Counted from the stretch's first letter, positions 49,115 through 59,432 are shown. The stretch is 64,000 nt of DNA from an uncultured Aquimarina sp. (GCA_947503835.1 CANNFM010000002.1:1-64000); one strand, 5' to 3'. Notes: generated by a model from the letters alone, not told the origin. Program-made: numbers and translations.

Positions 49115-51517
49115 TTAATCTACGATATGCAGTTCTGTAAAATCTTTAGGCACTACTAACGTATTATTTTTTTCATCAAAATTTACATCTTCAAACGAAA
49201 CGACTACATTATCTATTTCTATTTCTTTGATTTTAAAAGGCAGTCCTATTAACTCTATTCTCATGGTTTCATATTCTGTGATATAGCTTCCATTTTTATG
49301 CTGCTGAATGATTACTTCATTTTCTTTTCCTGTAAAAGAAAAACTTCGTAAACTAAATCTACCTTTAGCATAGTCATAGCCATCTTGTGCATCTTCATAT
49401 ACTTTAGATACTTCCTTATTGCCAAGTTTATAGTAGGCTTCTAAATGTAATACTTCAATTTTTTTCTCACCCACATATTGCTGTATAGGGTATTTCGGAA
49501 TAATAGCTCCTTCTTTTATGAACAAGGGAATAATATCCAAATCTGCATCAACCCATTGCTCCATTCCTCCTTTTACATATTCGCGCGTCCAGTAATTATA
49601 CCAGCTCCCTCTAGGAATAAACATTCTTCTTCCTTTTGCATTTGGTTCTTGTACGGGGCAAACGAGAATTTGATTTCCAAACACGAATTCATCGGTTCTA
49701 TAATGTGTTTGTGGATCGGTTTGGTCAAATAATACTAATGGTTTTAGCATAGGGATCCCCTCTTCGGCATACTCCCAAAACATAGTATATAAATAGGGTA
49801 ATAATTGATATCGTAATTCGACAAATTTTCGTGTTACATCCACAACTTCTTCACCAAAGGTCCATGGTTCCTGGTTACCGTGATCCCCAGAAGAGTGCGT
49901 ACGACAAAAAGGGTGAAATACTCCTAGTTGTATCCATCTGGCATATAATTCTCCTGTTGGATGCTCTGCAAAACCTCCAATATCACTACCGGTAAAAGAC
50001 ATACCGCTCATGCTCATACGCTGCGCCTGAATATTGGCGATCCACAGATGCTCCCACGTAGCTACATTATCACCTGTCCAAGAAGATGTATATCGCTGTG
50101 CTCCAGAATATGCTGATCTTGTAATAATAAAGGGGCGCTTTGGATATGCAAATCGTTTTACCCCTTCGTATGTGGCTCTGGCCATTTGTGTACCATAGAT
50201 ATTATGAGCTTTTCTATGGCTACAAGGGTTACCATCATAATTATGACGTACATCATCAGGAAATGTTTTACCCGGTACTTCCATAACGGCGGGTTCATTC
50301 ATATCATTCCATACTCCCTTTACACCAATTTCATCAATAATTTCTTTGAATAATCCTGACCACCACTCTCGTACTTCGGGATTTGTAAAATCCGGGAAAA
50401 AGCATTCTCCCGGCCAGACCTTACCTCTCATATATGGGCCATCTGCACGTTTACAGAAGTAATCCTTATCCATAGCCTCTTTATATACCCAATATTGATC
50501 ATCAATCTTAATTCCTGGATCTATAATCACCACTGTTTTAAACCCATCTTCGGCCAATTCGGTTACCATTCGCTTGGGATCTGGAAAGTATTCTCTATTC
50601 CATGTAAAACATCTAAAACCTTCCATATAATCAATATCCAGATAAATGGCATCACAAGGAATTCGAAGTTCTCGAAATTTATGGGTAACTTCTTTTACCT
50701 TATTCTCTGGATAATAACTCCACTTACATTGATGATATCCCAATGCCCATAGTGGGGGTAATTCAGGCTTTCCTGTTAAATCTGTATAGCGTGTAACAAC
50801 ATCTTGCATATCTGGACCATAGAAGAAATAATAATTCATTTCTCCACCCTGTGCCCAAAAACTGGTTACGTTACGTCTTTCGTGACAAAAATCAAAATAT
50901 GTCCTAAATGTATTATCAAAAAAGATTCCATAGGCTCTCTCTTCATACATTCCTATATAAAAAGGAACACTTTTATACAAAGGATCTTGATCCTTGCCGA
51001 ATGCATATTGATCTGTTGCCCAATTTTCTATGCGTTTCCCTTTTAGATTAAGGTGCATTGGTTTATCACCAAGACCATAGTAACATTCTCCCTGCGGAGC
51101 CGATTTACTCATTTTTACTATGTTACCACCATATTCATAACTCTGTTCCCAGTGAAAACCCCAATCATCTTTACATATAACATTACCGTGTAAATCAAAA
51201 ATAGACGTTTTAAGGTCTGTTTTATTGATGACCACTTCAACTCGAGAAGTAAGTATTTTATAATGCGATGTATGCTCTTCAACTTCTAATTTACTATATC
51301 CTCTCGCTCCATCTTCACTAATAGCATAAGAAAAGTCATTCTCAAAATTATTATCGGTTGCATATCGAAAACGAAGTACACTACCTCGTAAAACAGTAAC
51401 TTGCAGGATGACACCATTTTCTGTAGTGAAATTTATTTTATCTACATGTTGCGAAAAGGAATTAATCCTTCCTGGAAACAAATTCCCTTTCTGTTCTAAT
51501 TCTGTGTTGGTGATCAT
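49115..51517 (-). CDS. GH31 alpha-glucosidase
   Basis: 800 aa. Catalytic nucleophile D405 in KGVWNDMNEPAVM; acid/base Asp in SWTGDNVATWEHL; substrate motifs FTGSDIGGFAEHPT and FCRTHSSGDHG. No signal peptide, so cytoplasmic. It hydrolyses alpha-glucosidic bonds of maltose or malto-oligosaccharides. It lies just downstream of the GlgE operon in the same direction (about 190 bases gap) and shares a palindromic motif upstream, so it is likely co-regulated and may recycle glucan ends. Confidence 0.93.
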   Translation of the reverse strand: MITNTELEQKGNLFPGRINSFSQHVDKINFTTENGVILQVTVLRGSVLRFRYATDNNFENDFSYAISEDGARGYSKLEVEEHTSHYKILTSRVEVVINKTDLKTSIFDLHGNVICKDDWGFHWEQSYEYGGNIVKMSKSAPQGECYYGLGDKPMHLNLKGKRIENWATDQYAFGKDQDPLYKSVPFYIGMYEERAYGIFFDNTFRTYFDFCHERRNVTSFWAQGGEMNYYFFYGPDMQDVVTRYTDLTGKPELPPLWALGYHQCKWSYYPENKVKEVTHKFRELRIPCDAIYLDIDYMEGFRCFTWNREYFPDPKRMVTELAEDGFKTVVIIDPGIKIDDQYWVYKEAMDKDYFCKRADGPYMRGKVWPGECFFPDFTNPEVREWWSGLFKEIIDEIGVKGVWNDMNEPAVMEVPGKTFPDDVRHNYDGNPCSHRKAHNIYGTQMARATYEGVKRFAYPKRPFIITRSAYSGAQRYTSSWTGDNVATWEHLWIANIQAQRMSMSGMSFTGSDIGGFAEHPTGELYARWIQLGVFHPFCRTHSSGDHGNQEPWTFGEEVVDVTRKFVELRYQLLPYLYTMFWEYAEEGIPMLKPLVLFDQTDPQTHYRTDEFVFGNQILVCPVQEPNAKGRRMFIPRGSWYNYWTREYVKGGMEQWVDADLDIIPLFIKEGAIIPKYPIQQYVGEKKIEVLHLEAYYKLGNKEVSKVYEDAQDGYDYAKGRFSLRSFSFTGKENEVIIQQHKNGSYITEYETMRIELIGLPFKIKEIEIDNVVVSFEDVNFDEKNNTLVVPKDFTELHIVD

Positions 51518-51610
51518 ATATGTTTCTTTTTCTATTGGATTTGGGTATCGTAAAAGAACAATATCTTAACCAATTTAAAAATCATTTTTATGACTATTTA
51601 TTAAGAAAAA

Positions 51611-51627
51611 TCAACGAAAACGTTTGA
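51611..51627 (-). promoter_or_regulatory. Candidate LacI-type operator upstream of GH31
   Basis: The minus strand reads tcaaacgttttcgttga, with AACG and CGTT arms around TTTT. It lies about 95 bases upstream of the GH31 start. A near-match aacgttttcgaa lies upstream of glgE (57339-57350). The form resembles LacI-family operators, but no LacI gene is in the window. Confidence 0.4.
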
Positions 51628-51708
51628 ATTGATAAGGAATTAACAAATGTTTAATTATCAATACTTTAATTTGAATAAGTCTTTAGATTACCCCATTTTA
51701 TCGGAAGA

Positions 51709-53619
51709 CTATTTTTTAATCTTGAACACCGCAACCCCTAATGGTGGAATAGTAATTTCTGCCGATTTAGAACGATGGTTCCATTCTAGATTATCTATTT
51801 GAATTTCTATAGTATTATCAACTCCGCTACCGCCATATTGTATAGCATCACTATTAAATATTTCTATTAGCGTTCCTTCTTTGGGTAAACCAATACGATA
51901 CTCTGTTCTGGGTATGGGAGTAAAATTGCAAACAATAATTAGTACATCATCTTCTTTATACCCTTTTCTGATATAGGTTATCACAGAATTTTCAGAGTCA
52001 TCATAGTTTATCCATTCAAAGCCTGAAGCACTAAACTGTTGCTCATATAGTGCAGGATATGTTTTATACATTGTATTGAGATCGGTTATTACCGCTTTTA
52101 TACCCTTGTGATAGTCGTACTGTAGCAAATGCCAATCCAGACTTTGTTGAAAATTCCATTCTTCACGCTGTCCAAATTCTGCTCCCATAAACAATAAATT
52201 TGTTCCCGGATGTGTAAACATATAGGCATACAGTAATCTAAGGTTAGCAAATTGCTGCCATTCATCACCAGGCATTCTCCCTATAATACTTTTCTTGCCA
52301 TATACAACCTCGTCATGCGATAGTGGTAGCATAAAATTTTCGGTAAACGCATAGGTCATACTGAAGGTAAGATCATTCTGATGGTGTTTACGATAAATAG
52401 GTTCTTTGGCAAAGTAATGCAATGTATCGTGCATCCATCCCATCATCCATTTCATACCAAAACCAAGTCCCCCAAGATAGGTAGGTTTTGAAACCATAGG
52501 AAACGAGGTTGATTCTTCAGCAATGGTTTGCACATCAGGAAAGCTTGCATATACTTCTTCATTTAATTCTTTCATAAATGCTATCGCATCCAGATTTTCT
52601 CTACCACCAAACATATTGGGTTCCCACTCTCCTTCTTCTCGAGAATAATCCAGAAAAAGCATTGATGCGACAGCATCTACCCGTAATCCATCTGCATGAT
52701 ATTGATCCAACCAAAATATAGCATTACTAATAAGAAAGCTTTTTACTTCGTTTCTTCCATAATTAAAAATAAGACTTTTCCAGTCTGGGTGGTATCCTTT
52801 TCTTTTATCCGGGTGTTCATATAGGCATGTTCCGTCAAAAAAACCTAAACCATGTGCATCTTCAGGAAAATGTGAAGGTACCCAATCAAGGATTATCCCA
52901 ATATTATTTTGATGGAGCTTATCTACCAATACCTTGAATTCTTCTGGATAACCAAACCTAGAGGTAGGAGCAAAATACCCGGTAAGTTGATATCCCCAAG
53001 AAGGATCATACGGATACTCCATAATTGGCATAAGTTCTACATGAGTAAATTGCATTTCATATACATAAGAAACTAACTCATCTGCAAGTTCTGTATACGA
53101 CAAAGAACGGTCTTCCTCTATTCTTTTTTTCCAAGAACCCAAATGTACTTCGTAAACAGAAAACGGGGCATCAATAGCATTATGTCCTTTCCGCTTTTTC
53201 ATCCAGGAAGCATCATTCCATTCATAAGCATCTTCCCAAACAACCGATGCTGTTTTTGGCGGATGTTCAGATCGTCTTGCATAGGGATCTGCCTTTTCTG
53301 TTTTTATATCATTATGATACGAATGGATTTTATATTTATAAACACTTCCCTTTCCTGCACCTGGTATAAAACCTTCCCAAATACCGGATTCATCCCAACG
53401 AACATTTAATTGGTGCTCACCTTCTGTCCAATGGTTAAAGTCTCCGATAACACAAACTGATTTGGCCGATGGTGCCCAAACTGCAAAATAAGTACCCTCT
53501 ACTCCGTCAACTGTTGTAATATGAGAGCCAAATTTTTCATATAAACGATAATGTCTACCGCTTTTAAAAAGATTGATATCAAATTCTGTAAATCGGCTAT
53601 ATACAATTACTTCACTCAT
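51709..53619 (-). CDS. glgB: 1,4-alpha-glucan branching enzyme
   Basis: 636 aa, GH13. An N-terminal CBM48 domain (GTYFAVWAPSAKSVCVIGDFNHW) precedes the catalytic barrel: nucleophile D315 in GLRVDAVASMLFLDYS, acid/base E368 in TIAEESTSFP, and LSHDEVVYGKKSI. The C-terminal beta domain is present and the N1 extension found in some GlgBs is not, so this is the short form. It introduces alpha-1,6 branches into the glucan polymerised by GlgE. It lies 9 bases downstream of the maltokinase gene. Confidence 0.95.
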   Translation of the reverse strand: MSEVIVYSRFTEFDINLFKSGRHYRLYEKFGSHITTVDGVEGTYFAVWAPSAKSVCVIGDFNHWTEGEHQLNVRWDESGIWEGFIPGAGKGSVYKYKIHSYHNDIKTEKADPYARRSEHPPKTASVVWEDAYEWNDASWMKKRKGHNAIDAPFSVYEVHLGSWKKRIEEDRSLSYTELADELVSYVYEMQFTHVELMPIMEYPYDPSWGYQLTGYFAPTSRFGYPEEFKVLVDKLHQNNIGIILDWVPSHFPEDAHGLGFFDGTCLYEHPDKRKGYHPDWKSLIFNYGRNEVKSFLISNAIFWLDQYHADGLRVDAVASMLFLDYSREEGEWEPNMFGGRENLDAIAFMKELNEEVYASFPDVQTIAEESTSFPMVSKPTYLGGLGFGMKWMMGWMHDTLHYFAKEPIYRKHHQNDLTFSMTYAFTENFMLPLSHDEVVYGKKSIIGRMPGDEWQQFANLRLLYAYMFTHPGTNLLFMGAEFGQREEWNFQQSLDWHLLQYDYHKGIKAVITDLNTMYKTYPALYEQQFSASGFEWINYDDSENSVITYIRKGYKEDDVLIIVCNFTPIPRTEYRIGLPKEGTLIEIFNSDAIQYGGSGVDNTIEIQIDNLEWNHRSKSAEITIPPLGVAVFKIKK

Positions 53620-53628
53620 ATTCTAACT

Positions 53629-55260
53629 TTAACTATTTATAATTTTTGAAATCCCCTTTAGCGGAATAACAGCCCATCGCGGTCTGCTATTTAATTCATA
53701 TCCCAGTTCATATACTGCTTTTTCTAACAAACAATAGTTTAGCACAAATTTTATCTCTTTTTTATATCCAATGCTAAGGTTATGTGCCTGAACATATTTA
53801 ACATAGCGCCTCAGGAAAACGGCCGCCATATAACTGTATAATACTTCTGCAAAACGAAATAGATCTTCTTTACTATAATGAAAATCTTCGGTACTATTAA
53901 AAATGGTAGAGTATACAGCATAATTGAAAGATCTGAAGATTCCGGCAACATCCTTTAGTGGGGGTTGCTTTACTTTCCTATCCCTAATAGTACTTTCTGG
54001 TTCTCCTTCAAAATCAATGATATAAAAATCACGATCAGTTACAAGAACCTGTCCCAGATGATAATCCCCATGAATTCTTATACGTTCTCCTTTTAACTTA
54101 GACTCGTCAAAATCCAAAAGTCGCTTACGAATCTCTTTCTTGCGATCCAAAAACTCATGCGCCAATTCTAATCGATATCCATCAAGCTTATGCAGGCTGT
54201 TTTCGACTAGGTTTACTCTATTTTCGAACTGATAAATAAGTCTGTTTTTTAACCATACAGAATAGTCATTACTATAGATTTGAGGAGTAAATTGTGTGTT
54301 GATACGTTCTAATCCCAAAGCAACATGCATCTGCGCTGTGCGAAAAGCTAATTGATCAATATCCTCAAAAAAACGCATCGGACAATATTTCATAATCTCC
54401 TCGGGAATAATACTTGGATCGATCTTATCGAAGATACCAATAGGTTCAAGCTGACTGACATCAGGATGTATTTCGCTGAGCTTTTTAAAGATGTTTTTAA
54501 GCTGTTTCAAAAAATATTCCCAAGCATCTCCTTCATTAGGAACCAATTGCTGCATCAAAGCCAGTGTGATCACATTTTTATCTGAAAATCGCAAGGTAAT
54601 ACTACCGCTATATTTAGGGGTATTCTTAAAAACACCTTTATCTGTGAGGTATTTATTAATTTCATAATCTGGATTTTGATCTGTAAAAATCCTTCTGAAG
54701 ATTTTTAAAATATAGTTATCATTAAAAATAATTGAAGTATTGCTTTGTTCTGCTCCAAGAAATCGAGAAGAAATATATTCTTTGTCTTTGCATCCCCGAC
54801 CTCGTCTAAACTCTAGCCCTTTATACTTTGTTTTAGCTCCTTCTAATATTTTTTCAAATATCTGTTTCCTAAACGATTCGAGATGCGTTGCATCAACTAA
54901 AGCACCTTCTTTTTCATTCAGGCGTATCTTGGCAATGATATCATCTTGGGAAAACTCTTGATCTGTTACCAATGCAATCGGAATAAAATAATTTTGTACG
55001 AAAGCCTCTCTAAAGTTTACTTCTAATACCAAGCCATAAAACAGATCATTATCGTCTTTGATCTTAAAATAATCCAACAGTTCGATATACTTTAGAGCAC
55101 TCGCCTTACCTCCATACCAGCGTTTGGTGATAATATATGGTTCTAAAATATCCTCACATAACTCTTCTATAAACTGAGGATTCTTGAACAATTCTGACCA
55201 TTCGGATTTATAGATATATTCATCGTTTAGATCCTTTTTGTGTTTGGTTTCTGTTGTCAT
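53629..55260 (-). CDS. Maltokinase (Mak/Pep2-like)
   Basis: 543 aa. N-terminal RWYGGKASALKYIELLDYF is the maltokinase cap motif; the catalytic loop is IRIHGDYHLGQVLVTDRDFYIIDFEGEPE (D399 in HGD, metal Asp in IDFEG), an aminoglycoside-phosphotransferase-like fold. It makes maltose-1-phosphate for GlgE. Unlike many bacteria, where it is fused to trehalose synthase TreS, here it stands alone and no TreS gene lies in the operon. It is 6 bases downstream of the GlgE gene. Confidence 0.9.
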   Translation of the reverse strand: MTTETKHKKDLNDEYIYKSEWSELFKNPQFIEELCEDILEPYIITKRWYGGKASALKYIELLDYFKIKDDNDLFYGLVLEVNFREAFVQNYFIPIALVTDQEFSQDDIIAKIRLNEKEGALVDATHLESFRKQIFEKILEGAKTKYKGLEFRRGRGCKDKEYISSRFLGAEQSNTSIIFNDNYILKIFRRIFTDQNPDYEINKYLTDKGVFKNTPKYSGSITLRFSDKNVITLALMQQLVPNEGDAWEYFLKQLKNIFKKLSEIHPDVSQLEPIGIFDKIDPSIIPEEIMKYCPMRFFEDIDQLAFRTAQMHVALGLERINTQFTPQIYSNDYSVWLKNRLIYQFENRVNLVENSLHKLDGYRLELAHEFLDRKKEIRKRLLDFDESKLKGERIRIHGDYHLGQVLVTDRDFYIIDFEGEPESTIRDRKVKQPPLKDVAGIFRSFNYAVYSTIFNSTEDFHYSKEDLFRFAEVLYSYMAAVFLRRYVKYVQAHNLSIGYKKEIKFVLNYCLLEKAVYELGYELNSRPRWAVIPLKGISKIINS

Positions 55261-55266
55261 ACTACA

Positions 55267-57207
55267 TCATTTTTTAATTTTAAAAATGTGCATAGGTAAA
55301 GCAGGATGTAGTTCTACATAGTTCCATTCATTATTCCAATGGTAACTACTTTTGGTAATTAAATCATGTACTTCAATGTTGTATCCGGCGTGGATACCAA
55401 GTTCGTGTAGGGGGAGTTGTAGTTGTCCTTGTTGAGAATAATAAGGATCGAGACTAATAATGATAAGTAATTCATTAGTCTTATGATCATCATACTTATA
55501 AAACGCAAGTAATTGATCATTCTCAATATGACAAAATTTGATATTGTTTGTTTGTTGAAGAGCAGTATTCTCTTTCCTAATGTGATTAATGCTTGTAATT
55601 AAAGTGGTAAGTTTGTTTTTAATATTCCAATCCCAAGTACGTAATTGGTATTTTTCGCTATCAAGATATTCTTCTTTACCAGGAATAGCATCTGAAACCA
55701 TTTGCTCAAATACAGGCCCGTAAATACCTGTATTAGAACTCAATAAAGACGATAACGAATATCGAATAATATGCATAGCCTCATTGGCTCCTTGTAAATG
55801 ATAAGGGTTTATATCTGGAGTGTTTGGCCAAAAATTAGGGCGGAAATAATCCTTCTGATCTGTAGTGGTTAATTCCTTAATATATTCAATAAGTTCATGT
55901 TTGTTATTTCGCCAAGTAAAATACGTATAAGATTGAGTAAACCCTTGTTTAGCTAACTGTTGCATCACTTTTGGCTTGGTAAAAGCTTCAGACAAAAACA
56001 ATACATCGGGATATCTGTTTTTTATCTCTCCTATCAACCAACCCCAAAAATGAAAAGGTTTAGTATGTGGGTTATCTACTCTAAATACTCGTATACCACA
56101 TTCTTCTACCCAAAACATGGCTGCATCAAGTAATTCTTCCCACATTTCTTTCCACGCTGTGGTATCAAAATATATAGGTTGAATATCCTGATATTTTTTA
56201 GGAGGGTTTTCTGCATATTGCACTGTTCCGTCGGGTCTCCACTTAAAAAATTCTGGATGGTCTTTAACCCAAGGATGGTCGGGAGCTGCCTGTAAAGCAT
56301 AATCCATAGCTACCTCTATTCCTAATTTCTTAGCCTTACCGACCAGGTTTTTGAATTCTTCTAATGTTCCCAGTTCTTTATGAACACTGGTATGCCCTCC
56401 ATCTTTGGAACCAATACCCCAAGGAGAACCAACATCATCATGAAGAGCTGTAGTTGTATTGTTTTTACCTTTTCTATTTATTTTACCTATTGGATGAATG
56501 GGAGGAAAATATAAGATATCAAAACCCATTTCTGCAATCCTGGGTAATAACCGTTCACAATCTTTAAAAGTGCCGTGTTTTCCTTCAGTTTCTGAAGCAC
56601 TGCGTGGAAAAAATTCATACCAAGTGCTAAACCTTGCTTTTTCTCTATCTACATAAACTTTTAACTCCTGATACGTAGCCATAAGTCCTTTAGATGGATA
56701 TTTAAAAAACAAATCATGAAGCTTATCACTTTTGGCTGCAATTATTGCTGCGTCATACTGTTTTTTTTCTTTAAAAAGCTCTAGGAGATTCTCTATGTAT
56801 GCTTTCTCTTCAGAAGTTACAACACTCTTAATTTTATCAAGGTACTCTACGCCTTCTAATAGTTCTGAAGTAACATGCTGGTTATCATCAATTTTTCGAA
56901 TAATACCATGCTGCCAATTTAGGGCATAATCAATCCATCCTAACAATTTATAGGTATAATACCCTTGTTTCTTAACTATAAATTCGCCTTGCCATGAGTC
57001 ATTATCGATGTGATTCATTCGTGTTTCTGTCCAATCCTTATCATTTTCATGCTTGAATTGTATACTGGCTTGCACAATATCATGTCCATCACCAAAAATA
57101 TCAGCTGTTATGCATATTTTTTCGTTGACAACTCTTTTGATAAAAAATACTCCATTATTAAGTTCCGGAGTTACATTTTCAATAATTACACGTTCCTGAT
57201 TCAGCAT
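55267..57207 (-). CDS. glgE: GlgE maltosyltransferase
   Basis: 646 aa, GH13_3. The N-terminal region RVIIENVTPELNNGVFFIKRVVNEKICITADIFGDGHD is the GlgE-specific domain. Catalytic D378 in GIRVFRVDNPHTKPFHFW, acid/base Glu in FLSEAFTKPKVM, and YTYFTWRNNKHELIEYI are family boxes. It extends alpha-1,4-glucan from maltose-1-phosphate. First gene of the glgE-maltokinase-glgB operon. A LacI-like motif lies about 130 bases upstream (57339-57350). Confidence 0.93.
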   Translation of the reverse strand: MLNQERVIIENVTPELNNGVFFIKRVVNEKICITADIFGDGHDIVQASIQFKHENDKDWTETRMNHIDNDSWQGEFIVKKQGYYTYKLLGWIDYALNWQHGIIRKIDDNQHVTSELLEGVEYLDKIKSVVTSEEKAYIENLLELFKEKKQYDAAIIAAKSDKLHDLFFKYPSKGLMATYQELKVYVDREKARFSTWYEFFPRSASETEGKHGTFKDCERLLPRIAEMGFDILYFPPIHPIGKINRKGKNNTTTALHDDVGSPWGIGSKDGGHTSVHKELGTLEEFKNLVGKAKKLGIEVAMDYALQAAPDHPWVKDHPEFFKWRPDGTVQYAENPPKKYQDIQPIYFDTTAWKEMWEELLDAAMFWVEECGIRVFRVDNPHTKPFHFWGWLIGEIKNRYPDVLFLSEAFTKPKVMQQLAKQGFTQSYTYFTWRNNKHELIEYIKELTTTDQKDYFRPNFWPNTPDINPYHLQGANEAMHIIRYSLSSLLSSNTGIYGPVFEQMVSDAIPGKEEYLDSEKYQLRTWDWNIKNKLTTLITSINHIRKENTALQQTNNIKFCHIENDQLLAFYKYDDHKTNELLIIISLDPYYSQQGQLQLPLHELGIHAGYNIEVHDLITKSSYHWNNEWNYVELHPALPMHIFKIKK

Positions 57208-57338
57208 GAAAAATTATAAATTAAGGTCATATCTCTTTGCCTTTTTGTCAAAGGATTTCCTAATTTATTATTTATTTATGAAAGTCAACGGGCTATATTG
57301 TAAGATTTTAGAAAGAATTGTGAGAATTTATAAACAAT

Positions 57339-57350
57339 AACGTTTTCGAA
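57339..57350. promoter_or_regulatory. Motif upstream of glgE shared with GH31
   Basis: aacgttttcgaa, about 130 bases upstream of the glgE start, matches the minus-strand core at 51611-51627 for 10 bases (aacgttttcg). It may be a site for a LacI-family sugar regulator. Confidence 0.35.
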
Positions 57351-57417
57351 ACTTTTTAATGGATTCATCCAACCAAAAAAACATTGAGGAAACAACAAAA
57401 TCTTATACATTTTGTAT

Positions 57418-58218
57418 CTATTTATTAATCGATCTAAGCGCTTTTTTAAGGATATATTGGGTTTCTTTAGTTGTAGATTCTTTTTTCCATTGACTACAAA
57501 TCATTTGAACCCAATGAGGTTGAGTTTTACTTGCATCATTTAACCAATTACCCACAGCATCTCTAACGTATTTGGAAGAATCGGATTTTAGTGGTTCTAA
57601 GATAGTAATTCCTTTTTCAGGATTTTCTTTAAGCTCATCAATCTTTTTTGTCCACACCCCTATTGGCCTCGTTGCTTCTGCTGCATATCGACGAATATTT
57701 TCATCTTCATCTAATGTCCATTTGGATAAGATAGATATTGCTTTATCCAGATCTGTAATAATTGCTTCTTTGGTTGTAAATATGGCAACTTCTCGAACTC
57801 CAAAATGTGTATCCGCACTATAGGGTTTAATTGATTCGAGCTTTTTTGTGATTTCAGTTTCACGAAGTCCTGCCCAATAGGCAGCCCAACATCTCGGTAC
57901 ATCAGAAGTATGATTTGCAAGATAATTTAGCACACCATCATCATCGGTTAATTGCATAAACTCGATACTTATAACCTTAGTATTAGAGTTTGCTGAAGGT
58001 TTTTTCTGTGCAGAAACTGCTTCATAAAAACTGTCATACCAATCTACTTTTCCTAAATCCTCTAGAATAGTTCGCAAAAGTTTTAGTTGATCAACAGCTA
58101 ACCATTCCATAAGGTTTGCTGTCTCAATTAGTCCTTGATTTAAGTAGTTAATTACCTCTTGATCGAGATCTTTCAAGCTTCGAGCTCCTTTCCTATTTAA
58201 TATGTGTTCTGGGATCAT
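57418..58218 (-). CDS. AlkD/AlkC-like DNA alkylation repair HEAT protein
   Basis: 266 aa from the ATG at 58218; a longer frame (to 58317) adds a hydrophobic stretch that overlaps the next gene and is unlikely. HEAT-like helical repeats and conserved boxes ENIRRYAAEATRPIGVW, SSKYVRDAVGNWLND and PHWVQMICSQWKK match DNA alkylation repair enzymes. Such proteins excise bulky or charged methylated bases without flipping them. It is downstream of a small ABM-like gene and a WYL regulator, all on the minus strand, which may form one stress unit. Confidence 0.72.
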   Translation of the reverse strand: MIPEHILNRKGARSLKDLDQEVINYLNQGLIETANLMEWLAVDQLKLLRTILEDLGKVDWYDSFYEAVSAQKKPSANSNTKVISIEFMQLTDDDGVLNYLANHTSDVPRCWAAYWAGLRETEITKKLESIKPYSADTHFGVREVAIFTTKEAIITDLDKAISILSKWTLDEDENIRRYAAEATRPIGVWTKKIDELKENPEKGITILEPLKSDSSKYVRDAVGNWLNDASKTQPHWVQMICSQWKKESTTKETQYILKKALRSINK

Positions 58219-58288
58219 AAAAAAGATGATAAACAATGGTGCTATCAATGTACAAAAATGATAGCACCCATTCTTTTGTTTTTGTTCA

Positions 58289-58603
58289 CTATTCTTCAAA
58301 CCGGTTAAATGCGTCAAAATGATACATTTGTATTGATTCTGGCTTAATAATATTAAATACTGCGGCTGCTTTTTGATTTTTTAAAACATCAGCGGCCGCA
58401 TCTTTAGCCGATTTCATATCAGTCCAATACACAATATCAATGTATTTACCTTCTCCATTACTTGCTGTAGTTCTCTCTATAAATCCGTAATATAATTTCA
58501 TGATATCGTTTAGAGAAGCCAAGGCAATTTTTACTTCTTCTTTAGAAAAGCCATGTTGGGTTTCAAATAATACAACTTCTATTACACTTTGTTTAGTTCT
58601 CAT
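58289..58603 (-). CDS. Small protein, likely dimeric alpha/beta barrel
   Basis: 104 aa from the ATG at 58603; an in-frame ATG 54 bases upstream adds a Cys-bearing stretch. The pattern VIEVVLFETQHGFSKEEVKIALASLNDIM, then GEGKYIDIVYWTDMKSAKDAAADVL and a final strand IQMYHFDAF resembles ABM/EthD-like ferredoxin-fold dimers. Function unknown. It lies between the WYL regulator and the AlkD-like gene. Confidence 0.6.
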   Translation of the reverse strand: MRTKQSVIEVVLFETQHGFSKEEVKIALASLNDIMKLYYGFIERTTASNGEGKYIDIVYWTDMKSAKDAAADVLKNQKAAAVFNIIKPESIQMYHFDAFNRFEE

Positions 58604-58745
58604 AGGCGAAAGATTTAGATCTGGTTTTGTGGTACAATTAAACAGTAAGTTTACCATGATGATTAGAATTAATTTGTACTTGAATATTAATTTTAATCAA
58701 AACTAAAACCGGTCTATGACAACCTTATGTCAGTAGTATTTTTTT

Positions 58746-59432
58746 TTAACTATTGGTTTCGTAATATCTTTTATAATAGTCTTCGAGTGTAAATTGCTGT
58801 GGTGGGAAAAACTCTTGAGTTTCAATAAGGTTGAGAATTCTATCGGTTCTAAATTGGCGATAGTCTTTGCGTAATCGACAATACGCTATCATTACCCATA
58901 TATTATTGGTAAAATAAACACCTAGAGGTTCTACTTGTCGTTTTGTAAATTCTTTATTTGCTGCCGTATATTTAATTTCTAACACTCTATAATCAGTAAT
59001 CGCCTGTTGAATTATCAATAATGAGTTACTGGGGAGAATTTCGTTTTTTGTATACGAAAAGACACGCTGTTCTAATAATTCCAGTTTTTCTTTTTGCGTA
59101 CTTTTAAGAACTGCGATCACCTTGTCGACAGCTCCTTGATATTCATTGATTAAGGATTGATCATTGTTGGTTTCTATGATTTTTGAAGCTGTTAGCAGAG
59201 CGTTAGCTTCTTTTTCGGTAAACATAACCGGAGGTAAAGAATAACCATCTACTAAAAAGTACCCTGTACCCGCTTCGGCACCAATGGGCACTCCTGCATC
59301 AGTAAGTGCTTGCATATCCCTATATATTGTACGCAAACTAACTTCGAACTTATCGGCAAGTTCTGCTGCTTGTACTACTTTTTTGGATTGTAGTTTAACT
59401 AATATTGCGGTTAATCGATGTAAACGTTTCAT
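58746..59432 (-). CDS. YafY-type HTH/WYL transcriptional regulator
   Basis: 228 aa. N-terminal helix-turn-helix (VVQAAELADKFEVSLRTIYRDMQALTDAGVPIG) and C-terminal WYL-like domain (EPLGVYFTNNIWVMIAYCRLRKDYRQFRTDRI). WYL domains bind ligands or nucleic acid and often control stress or defence genes. It most likely regulates the two genes downstream. Length is typical for the YafY group. Confidence 0.88.
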   Translation of the reverse strand: MKRLHRLTAILVKLQSKKVVQAAELADKFEVSLRTIYRDMQALTDAGVPIGAEAGTGYFLVDGYSLPPVMFTEKEANALLTASKIIETNNDQSLINEYQGAVDKVIAVLKSTQKEKLELLEQRVFSYTKNEILPSNSLLIIQQAITDYRVLEIKYTAANKEFTKRQVEPLGVYFTNNIWVMIAYCRLRKDYRQFRTDRILNLIETQEFFPPQQFTLEDYYKRYYETNS

